Assembly: GCA_963834705.1 (NCBI GenBank) | Contig: CAWICV010000004.1 | Location: forward strand, 124,001 to 188,000 | Origin: RYN-230 sp963834705 | Lineage (GTDB): Bacteria; Actinomycetota; Actinomycetes; Streptosporangiales; Streptosporangiaceae | Direction of reading: 5' to 3' | Length of the DNA stretch: 64,000 nt | Part shown: positions 42,626 to 51,107 of the stretch, piece by piece | How the letters are laid out: every line of letters begins with the position of its first letter | How positions within the stretch are numbered: position 1 is the stretch's first letter | The notes under the pieces: generated by a model | The model's database searches: none | Told to the model about the DNA's origin: nothing | Seen by the model: only the letters and a program-made list of their open reading frames with translations | Translations under genes and position numbers: made by a program

Positions 42626-43489
42626 TCAGCCTCGGCGGCTCGGATCGGCCAGCAGTAGCAAGGCCCGTAGGCACGCGTCCAGGACGAGCCCGAGGATGGC
42701 GATACTGAGGATCCCGGAGAACACCAGCGCGGTGTTCAGGTAATCGCCGGCCTGCATGATCAGGTAGCCCAGGCCGCTGGTCGCCGCGATCAGCTCGGCG
42801 GCCACGATGCTGGTCCAGGCTCCGGCCATGGAGATGCGCATCCCGGTCAGGATGCCCGGCAGCGCCGCCCTGATCTGCACCTGGGCCAGCGTGTAGAGCC
42901 GGGACGCCCCCAGGGTGCGCGCGCACAGCCGCAGGTCCTCGGGTACCTCGTCCAGCGCCGCCACGGTGGTCACCGCCATGATCGGGGTGACGCCGATGAC
43001 GATCAGCACTTCCTTGGGCAGTTCGCCGATGCCGAACCAGATGATGAACAGCGGGATGAAGGCCAGCGGCGGCAGCGGGCGGAGCACCTCGATGACCGGG
43101 TCGATCAGGTGCCGGATCATCCGGCTGGCCGACATGGCCGAGCCCAGCACCACCCCGGCGGCCACCCCGATGGCGAAGCCGATCAGGATGCGGCGCAGGC
43201 TGGTGAGCGCGTCGAACCACAGCGGGTCGCCCTGGGACGGATACGGCCGGCCCAGGTAGTGCACGAAGGCCTGGGCGGTCTGCGTGGCCGACGGCAGCGT
43301 CACCGGGTCGGCGAGCAGCGTCGCGACCAGCTGCCAGATCAGCACCAGGACGAGCAGCCCGGCCGCCCCGGTGGCCAGGCGGCGGGTGTGCGCCCGCCGC
43401 CTGGCTTTCCGGTACGCGGCCAGGTCCTCGCGGCCGGCCAGCTCGCCGACCTCGGCCAGCACAGGTTCACGATCAATCGTGGTCACCAT
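42626..43489 (-). CDS. ABC importer permease, SsuC/TauC type
   Basis: A 287-aa membrane protein with six hydrophobic segments and the BPD-type permease motif near LARTLGASRLYTLAQVQIRAALPGI (here RTLGASRLYTLAQVQIRAA). Family marks are RPLPPLAFIPLFIIWFGIGE and GAWTSIVAAELIAATSGLGYL, which are those of sulfonate, taurine and nitrate importers. Its start overlaps the end of the ATPase gene by 7 nt. Third gene of a three-gene operon. Confidence 0.92.
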   Translation of the reverse strand: MVTTIDREPVLAEVGELAGREDLAAYRKARRRAHTRRLATGAAGLLVLVLIWQLVATLLADPVTLPSATQTAQAFVHYLGRPYPSQGDPLWFDALTSLRRILIGFAIGVAAGVVLGSAMSASRMIRHLIDPVIEVLRPLPPLAFIPLFIIWFGIGELPKEVLIVIGVTPIMAVTTVAALDEVPEDLRLCARTLGASRLYTLAQVQIRAALPGILTGMRISMAGAWTSIVAAELIAATSGLGYLIMQAGDYLNTALVFSGILSIAILGLVLDACLRALLLLADPSRRG

Positions 43490-44334
43490 GTCAGTGCCCT
43501 CCGGATGGTCCGCTTGGCCGCGAGGAAGGACTCGGTGTCGGTGTCGGCGGCGTGCCGGGGCCGGCCGAGCGGGATATCGATGACCTCCCGGATCCCCGGC
43601 GGCCGGCCGCCCATCACCGCGACCCGGTCACCGAGCAGCACGGCCTCCTCGATGTCGTGGGTGACGAAGATGATGGTGGTCAGGTACCGCGCCCACATGC
43701 CGAGCAGGAAGTCGTGCATGCGCAGCCGGGTGATGGCGTCCAGCGCGCCGAACGGCTCGTCCATCAGCAGCAGCGAGGGCCGGGTGATGATGGCCCGGGC
43801 GAACGCGGCCCGGTGCCGCATCCCGCCGGACAGCTCGTGCGGGTACGCGTCGCCGAACCCGGCCAGCCCGACCGTGTCCAGGATGGCGTCGGCCTCGTCG
43901 TCCAGTTCCGGGTCGTCGCGCTCGTTCAGCCCGGCCGAGCGCTGCGCCTTCGGCCCGAACAGGATGTTTTTCCTGCTCGTCAGCCACGGGAACAGCATCG
44001 GGGTCTGGAACAGCATGCCGCGTTCCGGGGCGGCCCCGGCCACCGTCTGGCCGCCGACGGTGACCGTGCCCTGGTCCGGGGCGAGGGCGCCGGCCACGAT
44101 CCGGAGCAATGTGGACTTGCCGCAGCCGGACGGCCCGAGCAGGCAGATCAGCTCGCCGGCCCGCACTTCCAGGCTGGCCCCGGCCAGCGCGACGGTGCGC
44201 CGGCCGCCGCGCCGGAACGTCTTGCTCACCGAGTCGATGACCACCTCGGCACCGCTGGCACCGTCCGGGTGCGGGCCAGCGAATGCCGGGCTGGCGGCCA
44301 GGCTGGTGGCGGCCGCGTTAGCTTGGGCAGCCAC
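43483..44334 (-). CDS. ABC importer ATP-binding protein, SsuB/TauB type
   Basis: A 283-aa ABC ATPase: Walker A GPSGCGKSTLL, Q-loop FQTPMLFPWL, signature LSGGMRHRAAFA, Walker B LLLMDEPFGALDA and H-switch VTHDIEEA. The MLFPWL and EPFGALD forms fit the sulfonate/nitrate/taurine class. Its start overlaps the binding-protein gene by 17 nt and its end overlaps the permease by 7 nt, so all three are translationally coupled. Confidence 0.93.
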   Translation of the reverse strand: MAAQANAAATSLAASPAFAGPHPDGASGAEVVIDSVSKTFRRGGRRTVALAGASLEVRAGELICLLGPSGCGKSTLLRIVAGALAPDQGTVTVGGQTVAGAAPERGMLFQTPMLFPWLTSRKNILFGPKAQRSAGLNERDDPELDDEADAILDTVGLAGFGDAYPHELSGGMRHRAAFARAIITRPSLLLMDEPFGALDAITRLRMHDFLLGMWARYLTTIIFVTHDIEEAVLLGDRVAVMGGRPPGIREVIDIPLGRPRHAADTDTESFLAAKRTIRRALTW

Positions 44335-45415
44335 CGGCCAGCGCCTTCTTGATGAAGCTGGTGTCGATGTGCGCCGCGATCTGCGAGGCGGTGGGCACCG
44401 AGCTGAGCCTGCCCTGCGTGATCAGGAACTTAGCCGTCTGCCCGTAAGCCTTGACGATCCGGCTGTTCGGGTCGTGTGGCGTCGAGCCCAGCCAGTAGAG
44501 CTGCTGGCTGACCGGGATGAACGGGTAGCTCCTGGTCGCCGCGACCACTTCGTTCCCGGGGACGCCCTGCACCTTGGCCGTGCCGGTCAGGTACTTCGCT
44601 GCTTGCGGGCCGGTCATGTCCCGGCTGCCCCGCACCTCGGCGCACACGTAGTCCTGCACGACCGCGGGATCGTTCTTGACCAGGCTGCTGGACACCGCGA
44701 TCACGTTTAGGCCCGGAATGCCCATCTTCGCGATCTGCTCGGCATTGACCAGCGGATGGTAGCCCTTGGCGATCAGGTTGGCGGCCGGGACGCCGTAGAC
44801 ATAAGCGGCGCTGACCGCGCCGGATTCGGCGGCGGCGCCCGCCGAGTTCTCATCCGGGAAGCTGACCACCTTCACCTTCCCGGTCAGGTGCTCCAGTCCC
44901 AGGTAGCCGAGCAGTTCATAGTCTTCCGACGAGCCGACCAGGACGCCGACCGACTTGCCGGCCAGCTGGGCCGGGGAGGTGATGGACTTCGGCACCAGCA
45001 GCTGGTCGTCGTCGAAGCCCCAGGCCATGACCACGGTGACGGCGGTGCCGTTGCCGATGGCGGCGGTGGTCGGCGGGTTGCCGACGCCGCTGATGGCCTG
45101 CACCGAGCCGCTCTTCATCTCGGCGATCGCGGTGACGCCGGCGTCGAACGGCACGTAATGCAGGTGCGCTGGGATGATCTTGGCCAGCGACGGCTGGCTC
45201 TCGATGATGCTGTCCGGGCTGGCCACCGAGCCCTGGCTGACCGAGATGGTGAAGCTGGGCAGGGCCGCGGAGCTTGAGCCGCCGCTGCCCTGGCTGACCG
45301 CCCAGGCGATCACGGCCGCGACGAGCAGCACGGCGAGGGCGGCGGCTAGGTAGATCCGGCGCCGCTTGCGCTTGTAGACCGGGAGCCCCGGACGGCGGGT
45401 TGTCGTGGAGGTCAT
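44318..45415 (-). CDS. ABC importer substrate-binding protein (sulfonate/nitrate type), membrane-anchored
   Basis: A 365-aa solute-binding protein. After a basic start (YKRKRRRIY) it has one membrane segment (LAAALAVLLVAAVIAWAV) but no lipobox Cys, so it is probably held by an uncleaved anchor instead of a lipid, which is unusual for this class. The mature part has the NMT1/SsuA-like fold: FDAGVTAIAEMKSGSVQAISGVG, AQLAGKSVGVLVGSSEDY and HPLVNAEQIAKMG, with quotes kept short. The ATG at 45415 is preferred over the longer frame to 45463. A TATAAT and a small inverted repeat lie upstream. The substrate (sulfonate, taurine or a similar organic anion) is not fixed by sequence. Confidence 0.87.
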   Translation of the reverse strand: MTSTTTRRPGLPVYKRKRRRIYLAAALAVLLVAAVIAWAVSQGSGGSSSAALPSFTISVSQGSVASPDSIIESQPSLAKIIPAHLHYVPFDAGVTAIAEMKSGSVQAISGVGNPPTTAAIGNGTAVTVVMAWGFDDDQLLVPKSITSPAQLAGKSVGVLVGSSEDYELLGYLGLEHLTGKVKVVSFPDENSAGAAAESGAVSAAYVYGVPAANLIAKGYHPLVNAEQIAKMGIPGLNVIAVSSSLVKNDPAVVQDYVCAEVRGSRDMTGPQAAKYLTGTAKVQGVPGNEVVAATRSYPFIPVSQQLYWLGSTPHDPNSRIVKAYGQTAKFLITQGRLSSVPTASQIAAHIDTSFIKKALAGGCPS

Positions 45416-45451
45416 GCCCAGAGCCTGGCAACCGGATCCGGATAAGTCAAC

Positions 45452-45476
45452 TATTCCCATCAAAATTATAGGAATA
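45452..45476 (-). promoter_or_regulatory. Promoter -10 and possible operator of the ABC importer operon
   Basis: A perfect TATAAT on the minus strand (45470-45465) lies inside an inverted repeat TATTCC-N13-GGAATA (45452-45457 and 45471-45476). A fitting -35 is not obvious. A protein bound to the repeat would cover the -10, which suggests repression, for example by sulfur supply. Confidence 0.5.
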
Positions 45477-45479
45477 TAC

Positions 45480-45628
45480 TTCGGGGACCCAGGAATACGG
45501 CTCGGGACCCAGGGATGCGGCGCGGAGACCTAGGGACGCGGTTCGGAGACCCCGGGGTATGGTTCGGAGATCGTGGCGCCGGCTCGCAAGGTCGCCCGTA
45601 CCGGGCGAGGTCACCCGTACCGGGCGAC
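45480..45628. repeat. Degenerate 20-21-nt tandem repeat (4 copies) and a 19-nt hairpin repeat (2 copies)
   Basis: Units of the form CTCGGGACCCAGGGATGCGG begin at 45480, 45500, 45520 and 45541. Then GTCGCCCGTACCGGGCGAG (45591) is repeated at 45610, each copy folding into a 7-bp hairpin with a TAC loop. They fill the spacer between the divergent importer operon and membrane-protein gene; the rest of this 324-nt spacer holds the promoter above and no further gene. Confidence 0.82.
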
Positions 45629-45739
45629 GCGCGGCCGGCCATCTGGTCCGCACGATGGTGTGTGCGGGCTCGGATAGATCGGGGCGGGGGGCGCGGATGC
45701 CAGAGGGGCTCGATCCGGTCGAGGCCGGCCGGAAGCTGC

Positions 45740-46417
45740 ATGAGCACACCCACGAGCAAGCCGAGCGGGCCACGGACCGTGACGCGGACAAGGGCCGAAC
45801 GGCATTCCCGCGTCCTGCAGACCGGGGAGGCGCTGCTGCTCGCGCTGGTCACCATCGCCGCCGCCTGGGCCGGTTACGCCGCGGCCAAGTGGGGCACCGC
45901 CTCCCGGGTGGAGATCGCGCAGTCGTCCACGCTGCGCAACCTGGCCACCCGGGCCGACCTCGAAGCCCTGAGCACGCGCAACTTCGACTCGTCCACGTTC
46001 GAGGCCTGGTTCACCGCGTTCATCCTGGGCAACAAGAAGGCGCAAGTGATCGCGGAGCGCCGGTTCCGGCCCACGTTCCGGGTCGCGTTCAACGCCTGGA
46101 TGGCTACCCATCCGCTGACCAACCCGCACTCCCCGCCCGGGCCGACCTACATGCCGCAGTACAAACTGCCCCAGCAGGCCAAGGCCAACGCGCTGGACGC
46201 CGCGGCCGCGGCCAAGTTCAACGAGGGCACCAACGGCGGGGCGACCAGCGACGACTACATCCGGATCACCGTGTTCCTGGCCGCGGTGCTGTTCCTGGTC
46301 GGCATCGGCAGCACGTTCAAGCTGCACCAGATCCGGTACGGACTGATCACGTTCGGCACGGCGCTGCTCATCCTGGCCGTCGTGCTGCTCCTCCGGCAGC
46401 CGGGGCTGCCCAGCTGA
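45740..46417 (+). CDS. Hypothetical membrane protein, 225 aa
   Basis: No named family is recognised. The protein has one membrane helix near the N-terminus (ALLLALVTIAAAWAGYAA), a soluble loop of about 110 residues with QSSTLRNLATRADLEAL and RRFRPTFRVAFNAWM, and two C-terminal helices (ITVFLAAVLFLVGIGSTF and LITFGTALLILAVVLLL). The ATG at 45740 has GGAAG upstream. The frame stays open to 45515, but through tandem repeats only. Similar small three-helix proteins with this central part occur widely in soil bacteria without known role. Confidence 0.75.
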   Translation: MSTPTSKPSGPRTVTRTRAERHSRVLQTGEALLLALVTIAAAWAGYAAAKWGTASRVEIAQSSTLRNLATRADLEALSTRNFDSSTFEAWFTAFILGNKKAQVIAERRFRPTFRVAFNAWMATHPLTNPHSPPGPTYMPQYKLPQQAKANALDAAAAAKFNEGTNGGATSDDYIRITVFLAAVLFLVGIGSTFKLHQIRYGLITFGTALLILAVVLLLRQPGLPS

Positions 46418-46559
46418 GGCCGGCCACCCGGGGCGGAATGAACTAGCCCTCCCCGGTGTTATCGGGTACAGTCGCGGTAGGCGATGCATTTTCCGCCTTA
46501 TGGTGCGCGTGCCGCACGGTCTCTTTCCTAGCTCCGTTGCCCCGGATTATCCCGGGCTG

Positions 46560-46660
46560 ACGTAGAGCCGCTACCAGGGATCCAGCGTCCACGCTGGCTC
46601 CCGGAATTTCCGGGCTGCCCGCCGCTCGCCCATTTCCGCAGCGCCGCTACGGCGCTTTTC
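46560..46660 (+). promoter_or_regulatory. Structured leader of rho with a terminator-like hairpin
   Basis: Three hairpins follow one another: CCAGCGT-CC-ACGCTGG (46580-46595), CCCGGAA-T-TTCCGGG (46602-46616) and AGCGCCG-CTA-CGGCGCT followed by TTTC (46640-46660). The last is a textbook small intrinsic terminator placed 45 nt before the rho start. In many bacteria rho is autoregulated by premature termination in its leader, so attenuation here is plausible. Confidence 0.65.
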
Positions 46661-46704
46661 CTGGCGTGCCCGAAAACGGCCGCCCATCGAAGGGAATTGC
46701 CCTC

Positions 46705-47907
46705 ATGACAGTAACCACACTTAGCAAGGAACCCCAGACCCATACCAGGGAAGCCCAGACCCGGCCACAGCAGGCCGGGCCGCCCAGCAGCCCGCCGATC
46801 CCGGTGTCCGGGCTGCTCGACATCACCGACGGCACCGCTTTCCTGCGGCAGGACGGGTACCAGCGCGGTCCCCGCGATGTGTACGTGCCCGCCGCCCTGA
46901 TCAAGCAGCACGCCCTGCGCAAGGGCGACCACCTGGAGGGAACCGCCCGGCCGCCCCGGCCGGGCAAGACGCGGGACAAGTACCCGGGGCTGACCCAGGT
47001 CACCGCCGTGAACGGCGGCGACCCGCGGCAGGTCATGGCGCGGCCCGACTTCGCCGCGCTGACCCCGCTGCACCCGGAGGAACGGCTCCGGCTGGAAACC
47101 CCCGGCGGCTCCCCCACCGCCCGGGTCATCGACCTGGTCACCCCGATCGGCAAGGGCCAGCGCGGCCTGATCGTGTCCCCGCCCAAGGCCGGCAAGACCA
47201 TGGTGCTGCAGGCCATCGCGGCCGCCGTCGCGGCCAACCACCCAGACGTGCACCTGATGGTCGTGCTGGTCGGCGAGCGGCCAGAAGAAGTCACCGACCT
47301 GCGCCGCACCGTGCGCGGCGAGGTCATCTACTCCACCTTCGACCAGCCCGCCGAGGAGCACATCGCGGTGGCCGAGCTGGCCATCGAGCGGGCCAAGCGG
47401 CTGGTCGAGCAGGGCCGCGACGTGGTCGTGCTGCTCGACTCGATCACCCGGCTCGGCCGGGCCTACAACCTGGTCGCGCCGCCCAGCAGCCGTATCCTGG
47501 CCGGCGGCGTCGCGGTCAGCGCGCTCTACCCGCCGCGCCGGTTCCTCGGCGCCGCGCGCAACGTCGAGCACGGCGGCTCACTGACCCTGCTGTGCACCGC
47601 GCTGGTGGATACCGGGTCGCGGATGGACGACGTGTTCTTCGAGGAGTTCAAGGGCACCGGCAACATGGAACTGCGGCTGCGCCGCGACCTGGCCGAGAAG
47701 CGCATCTTCCCGGCCGTCAACGTGGCCCCGTCCAGCACCCGCCGCGACGACCTGCTGATGACGGCCGAGGAGCGCGAGATCACCGCCCGGCTCCGCCGGG
47801 TGCTCACCGAACTGGACCCGCAGCAGGCCGTCGAGCTGCTGCTGGACAAGACCCGCAGCACCGGCTCCAACGCCGAGTTCCTGACCCAGATTCAGCGCAG
47901 CGCCTGA
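46705..47907 (+). CDS. rho: Transcription termination factor Rho, short form
   Basis: A 400-aa RNA-dependent ATPase/helicase. It has an RNA-binding cold-shock-like domain (LDITDGTAFLRQDGY, DVYVPAALIKQHALRKGD), the P-loop SPPKAGKTMVLQAIA, Walker B VVVLLDSITRLGRAYN, the Q/R-loop part TGSRMDDVFFEEFKGTGNMEL, and SSTRRDDLL at the C-terminus. Most actinobacterial Rho proteins exceed 600 aa because of a long Arg/Asp/Gly-rich N-terminal insert; this one lacks it and resembles the compact type. It may therefore be a second Rho copy. AAGGGA precedes the chosen ATG; a GTG at 46666 is an alternative. Confidence 0.93.
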   Translation: MTVTTLSKEPQTHTREAQTRPQQAGPPSSPPIPVSGLLDITDGTAFLRQDGYQRGPRDVYVPAALIKQHALRKGDHLEGTARPPRPGKTRDKYPGLTQVTAVNGGDPRQVMARPDFAALTPLHPEERLRLETPGGSPTARVIDLVTPIGKGQRGLIVSPPKAGKTMVLQAIAAAVAANHPDVHLMVVLVGERPEEVTDLRRTVRGEVIYSTFDQPAEEHIAVAELAIERAKRLVEQGRDVVVLLDSITRLGRAYNLVAPPSSRILAGGVAVSALYPPRRFLGAARNVEHGGSLTLLCTALVDTGSRMDDVFFEEFKGTGNMELRLRRDLAEKRIFPAVNVAPSSTRRDDLLMTAEEREITARLRRVLTELDPQQAVELLLDKTRSTGSNAEFLTQIQRSA

Positions 47908-48236
47908 GCCGCCCGTCAGCTAGACGGCGGGTAGAAGACTTGCACGGTCAAGCCCGCCCGGATCCACGGTGAGCGGCGTGAGGTCAGCCGGCGGTCCGCC
48001 CTGGGCCGGCGCGGACAGCTTCACGGTTACCGTCCTGCCCGACCGCAGTGAGCCCGAGGCCGGCCACGAGGGCCGCGACGATATCGCGGTCCTGCGTGCG
48101 TTCACCGTATGTGGCCCGCCACCGCGCTGCCCAGACATGCCGGAAACACTGGTACACAACGGAAATCCAGCTGTTGCTTTGTCTGGAATAGCGGGGAATC
48201 ATGCTCCCCGGGGATGTCAACCTACGGGGGTTGTAA
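47908..48236. other. Intergenic stretch after rho, no gene confirmed
   Basis: Directly after rho, CCGTC-AGCTA-GACGG (47914-47930) may be its terminator. A minus-strand frame ending at 47920 reads GRTVTVKLSAPAQGGPPADL near its end and could be the tail of a lost gene, but its N-terminus has no start signal. A GGGGA...TCCCC hairpin lies at 48193-48210, just before the next gene. Nothing else is supported. Confidence 0.5.
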
Positions 48237-48689
48237 ATGTCGCTGGTTGCCTTGCTTACCTACCTGCTCACGGCGATGGCCGGCTTGTATCTGCTGACGA
48301 TCTGGCTCATCGAGTATGACCATGAGTTCCAGACGGCGGCCGCTACCCGGCTGCCGGTGCCGGTGATCAGCGCACATGCGCTGCTGGCCGTGACCGGCCT
48401 GGTCGTGTGGGGCATATTTCTGCTCACCGACAGGTCGCGGCTGGCCTGGACAGCGGTGCTGATCCTGGTGCTGGTGGCGGTGCTCGGCTTTACCATGGCC
48501 ATTCGGTGGATCAAGGTATACCGGACGAACGCGGCCCCGGCAGGCCGCCGGGCACCGGTCGGCGGAGCATTGAGCACCGTCCCGCCGGAGCGGCACTTCC
48601 CGGTTACCGTCGTGATCGGGCACGGCGTGTTCGCCGTGGCCACCCTCACGCTGGTTCTGCTCACCGCCGTCCACGTGGGCGGCAGCTGA
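48237..48689 (+). CDS. Four-helix membrane protein, 150 aa
   Basis: I do not recognise a functional name. Four hydrophobic segments are clear: LLTYLLTAMAGLYLLTIWLI, ISAHALLAVTGLVVWGIFLL, WTAVLILVLVAVLGFTMAI and GHGVFAVATLTLVLLTAV. His residues lie at helices 2 and 4, a pattern of small haem- or quinone-interacting membrane proteins, but this is speculation. The start (ATG 48237) lacks a strong ribosome binding site. It is 29 nt before the PIG-L gene on the same strand. Confidence 0.7.
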   Translation: MSLVALLTYLLTAMAGLYLLTIWLIEYDHEFQTAAATRLPVPVISAHALLAVTGLVVWGIFLLTDRSRLAWTAVLILVLVAVLGFTMAIRWIKVYRTNAAPAGRRAPVGGALSTVPPERHFPVTVVIGHGVFAVATLTLVLLTAVHVGGS

Positions 48690-48718
48690 GCCGAACCCCG
48701 ATCTCCAAAGGAGACGCT

Positions 48719-49447
48719 GTGACCGTTGAGTCGTTCCGGCGGCTGCTGGTGGTGAGCGCGCACGCGGCCGACTTCGTGTGGCGGGCCGCGGGCTACATCG
48801 CGGTTGTCACCTCGGCGTTCGGCGAGGCGCACGTGGTCTGCCTGTCCTATGGCGAGCGCGGCGAGTCACCCGGGGCCTGGCGGCAGCCCGGGATGACGCT
48901 GGACCGGGTGAAGGAGATCCGCCGGGAGGAGGCGCTGGCCGCGGCCAAGGTGCTCGGCGCCACCGTGCACTTCCTGGACAAGGGCGACTACCCGCTGCCG
49001 GACAACGAGGAGACGGTGCTCGAACTGGCTGAGCTGATGCGGGAACTGCAGCCGGGCACGATCCTCACCCACTCGAAAGCGGATCCGTACAACGACGATC
49101 ACCCGAAGGCGGCCGGGCTGACGCTGCGCGCCCGGATGATTGCGCAGGCTGTGGGCCGCGAGTCGGCGCATCCGCCGCTGGGCGCGCCGCCGGTGTTCCG
49201 CTTCGAGCCGCACCAGCCGGAGATGTGCGAGTTCCGGCCGGACGTGCTGGTGGATATCACCCCGGTCTTCGACCTCAAGCAGGAGGCGATGGCCGCGATG
49301 GGCTCCCAGGAGCATCTGGCCCGGTACTACGCGAGCCTGGCCGAACGCCGCGCCGTGCAGGCGGTCCGCAACGGCGGTGCCGCGGACATCCGGTACGCCG
49401 AGGCCTACCAGCGGGTGTTCCCTCAAGTGAGCGGCGTGCTGGCCTGA
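48719..49447 (+). CDS. PIG-L-family protein, GalB-like (possible 4-oxalomesaconate hydratase)
   Basis: A 242-aa zinc-enzyme fold. The usual PIG-L deacetylase motif A-H-P-D-D is replaced by SAHAADFVWRAAGYIA. This keeps the His and the last Asp and matches the form in GalB-type 4-oxalomesaconate hydratases of gallate/protocatechuate breakdown better than that in N-acetylglucosaminyl deacetylases. Other segments are SYGERGESPGAW, HFLDKGDYPLPDNEE, THSKADPYNDDHPKAA and RFEPHQPEMCEFRPD. AAAGGAGA precedes the GTG. No other ring-cleavage genes are nearby, so the pathway remains open. Confidence 0.82.
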   Translation: MTVESFRRLLVVSAHAADFVWRAAGYIAVVTSAFGEAHVVCLSYGERGESPGAWRQPGMTLDRVKEIRREEALAAAKVLGATVHFLDKGDYPLPDNEETVLELAELMRELQPGTILTHSKADPYNDDHPKAAGLTLRARMIAQAVGRESAHPPLGAPPVFRFEPHQPEMCEFRPDVLVDITPVFDLKQEAMAAMGSQEHLARYYASLAERRAVQAVRNGGAADIRYAEAYQRVFPQVSGVLA

Positions 49448-49531
49448 AAGCGCAGGTAGCCGGGAGGTTGCCCGGCGCCGGCCGGGGAGCGCCCAGCCGG
49501 CGCCAACCGGGCAAAATGGACTGGCCAGCCA

Positions 49532-49553
49532 GGACTGACTGACGGTACAGTCC
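49532..49553. promoter_or_regulatory. TetR-type operator upstream of the MFS exporter
   Basis: GGACTG and CAGTCC are inverted arms around ACTGACGGTA, close to the TGACTGAC-n-GTCAGTCA form common for TetR repressors of efflux genes. It lies 76 nt before the exporter start. The TetR gene that would be its natural partner survives only as a fragment downstream. Confidence 0.55.
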
Positions 49554-49628
49554 AGAATCGGAGGCCGCGGCTGAGTCGCAGCGGCGCGGCAGCACAGGCG
49601 GGTGGTGTGAGCACGGCATGAATCCGGC

Positions 49629-50822
49629 ATGACCAGCGCCCCGGCCGCCGTGACCCGGCCCAAGCTGTCCCCCCGGCTCCGCCTGCTCGTCGCCTTCCTG
49701 TGCGCGCTGGTGCTGGTGGACACGATGTTCTTCACCGCGCTCACCCCGCTGCTGCCGTACTACAAGCACCTGGCCGGGCTGTCCAAGGCCGGGGCCGGCA
49801 TCCTGGTCGCGATGTACCCGCTGGGCACGCTGGTCGGCGCGCTGCCCGGCGGCCTGCTCACCGCGCGGTTCGGCGACCGGGTGGTGGCGGTGCTCGGACT
49901 GGCCATGATGAGCGCGTCCACACTGATCTTCGGCTTCGCCTCGGCCGCCGTCGCGCTGGACGCGGCCCGGTTCGTGCAGGGCCTGGCCGGCGCGTGCACC
50001 TGGGCGGCCGCAATGGCCTGGATGGCCACCGCCGCCCCGGCCGAGCGGCGCGGCGAACTGCTTGGCTTCGCGCTCGGCGCGGCCGTGGTGGGGGCGCTGT
50101 TCGGCCCGGTGGTCGGCGTGGTGGCCGGCCAGGTCGGCACCGGGCCGGCGTTCTCCGCCGCCGCGGTGGCCGGCGTCATGCTGATCGTGGCCGCGTTCTT
50201 CATGCCCGGCCCGGCCCCGCCCGAGCCGCAGGGACTGCGCGCCGCGCTGCCCGCACTGGGTAACCCCCGGGCCGCCGGGGGCCTGTGGCTCACCCTGCTG
50301 GCCGGACTGGCGTTCGGTGTGGTGGATGTGCTCGCCCCGCTCCGGCTCGCGGCACTGGGCGCGGGCACGGTGCTGATCGGGGCCACCTTCCTGCTCTCGG
50401 CGGCCATCGAATCGGCCCTGTCGCCGCTGGCCGGCCGGCTGTCCGACCGGCGCGGCGCGCTGCTGCCGCTGTCCCTCTCGCTGGTCGCCGCGGTGCTGGT
50501 CAGCCTGCTGGCGCCGGTGCTGGCGCCGGTCGGGGTGCTGGTGGCCGTGCTGATCGTCGGCATGCCTGCTTACGGGACCCTGTTCACCCCGTCGTCGGCA
50601 CTGCTCAGCAACGCCGCGCACGGCCTGGGCCTAAACCAGGGCCTGGCGTTCGGGCTGGCCAACCTGGCCTGGGCGACCGGTCAGACGGTCGGCGCGGCGG
50701 CCAGCGGTGTGCTGGCCCAGGCCACCTCGGACCTGGTCCCGTTCGCGCTGCTGGCGGCCGTCTGCCTGGGCACGCTGATCGTGCTGCGCACCCAGGCGCG
50801 CCGGTTCCGGTCAGCCGACTAG
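49629..50822 (+). CDS. MFS transporter, drug-efflux type
   Basis: A 397-aa membrane protein with about 12 hydrophobic segments. It has the MFS motif A region GGLLTARFGDRVVAVLGL after helix 2 and its degenerate repeat GRLSDRRGALLPLSLSL between helices 6-8. The first helix LLVAFLCALVLVDTMFFTAL and the overall pattern fit DHA1-type drug:H+ antiporters. The substrate is unknown. A TetR-like operator lies upstream. The 3' end overlaps a hydrolase fragment on the other strand by 12 nt. Confidence 0.88.
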   Translation: MTSAPAAVTRPKLSPRLRLLVAFLCALVLVDTMFFTALTPLLPYYKHLAGLSKAGAGILVAMYPLGTLVGALPGGLLTARFGDRVVAVLGLAMMSASTLIFGFASAAVALDAARFVQGLAGACTWAAAMAWMATAAPAERRGELLGFALGAAVVGALFGPVVGVVAGQVGTGPAFSAAAVAGVMLIVAAFFMPGPAPPEPQGLRAALPALGNPRAAGGLWLTLLAGLAFGVVDVLAPLRLAALGAGTVLIGATFLLSAAIESALSPLAGRLSDRRGALLPLSLSLVAAVLVSLLAPVLAPVGVLVAVLIVGMPAYGTLFTPSSALLSNAAHGLGLNQGLAFGLANLAWATGQTVGAAASGVLAQATSDLVPFALLAAVCLGTLIVLRTQARRFRSAD

Positions 50823-51106
50823 CCCGGCGAAGAACTCGCGGATGTCGGCCACCAGCACCCCGGTGGCCTGGTGCGCGGCGTAGTGCCCGGGGGCGTCGGC
50901 CGGGCTGCCGCCCGGCGCGGCCGGACCGTAGGCATGCCAGCTGACGATGTTGCTGTGGTCCCGCCCGGCGAACCGGCGGATCGACTGGAAGTCCCCGCCG
51001 AACATGGCCAGCGCGGTCGGCGCGGTGGTCGGCGCGTCGTTGCCGACCAGGCCGTACCGGTCATAGCCGAGCCGGCGCATCAGCTCGGCCTGCTCCGCCG
51101 GCTATG
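50811..51106 (-). pseudogene. Alpha/beta hydrolase (epoxide hydrolase-like) with internal deletion
   Basis: On the minus strand ELMRRLGYDRYGLVGNDA (the part before the nucleophile in epoxide hydrolases, where G-x-D-x-G would follow) is joined directly to TTAPTALAMFGGDFQSIRRFA and VSWHAYGPAAPGGSP...GHYAAHQATGVLVADIREFFAGL, the end of the same family. The nucleophile, cap domain and about 150 residues are missing. The N-terminus is cut at ~51106, exactly where the TetR fragment begins. Confidence 0.8.
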
Positions 51107-51107
51107 C

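Noticed and set aside
47920..48159. 79-codon minus-strand frame after rho
   Set aside because: Its end looks protein-like, but there is no start signal or known family; noted only as a possible remnant.
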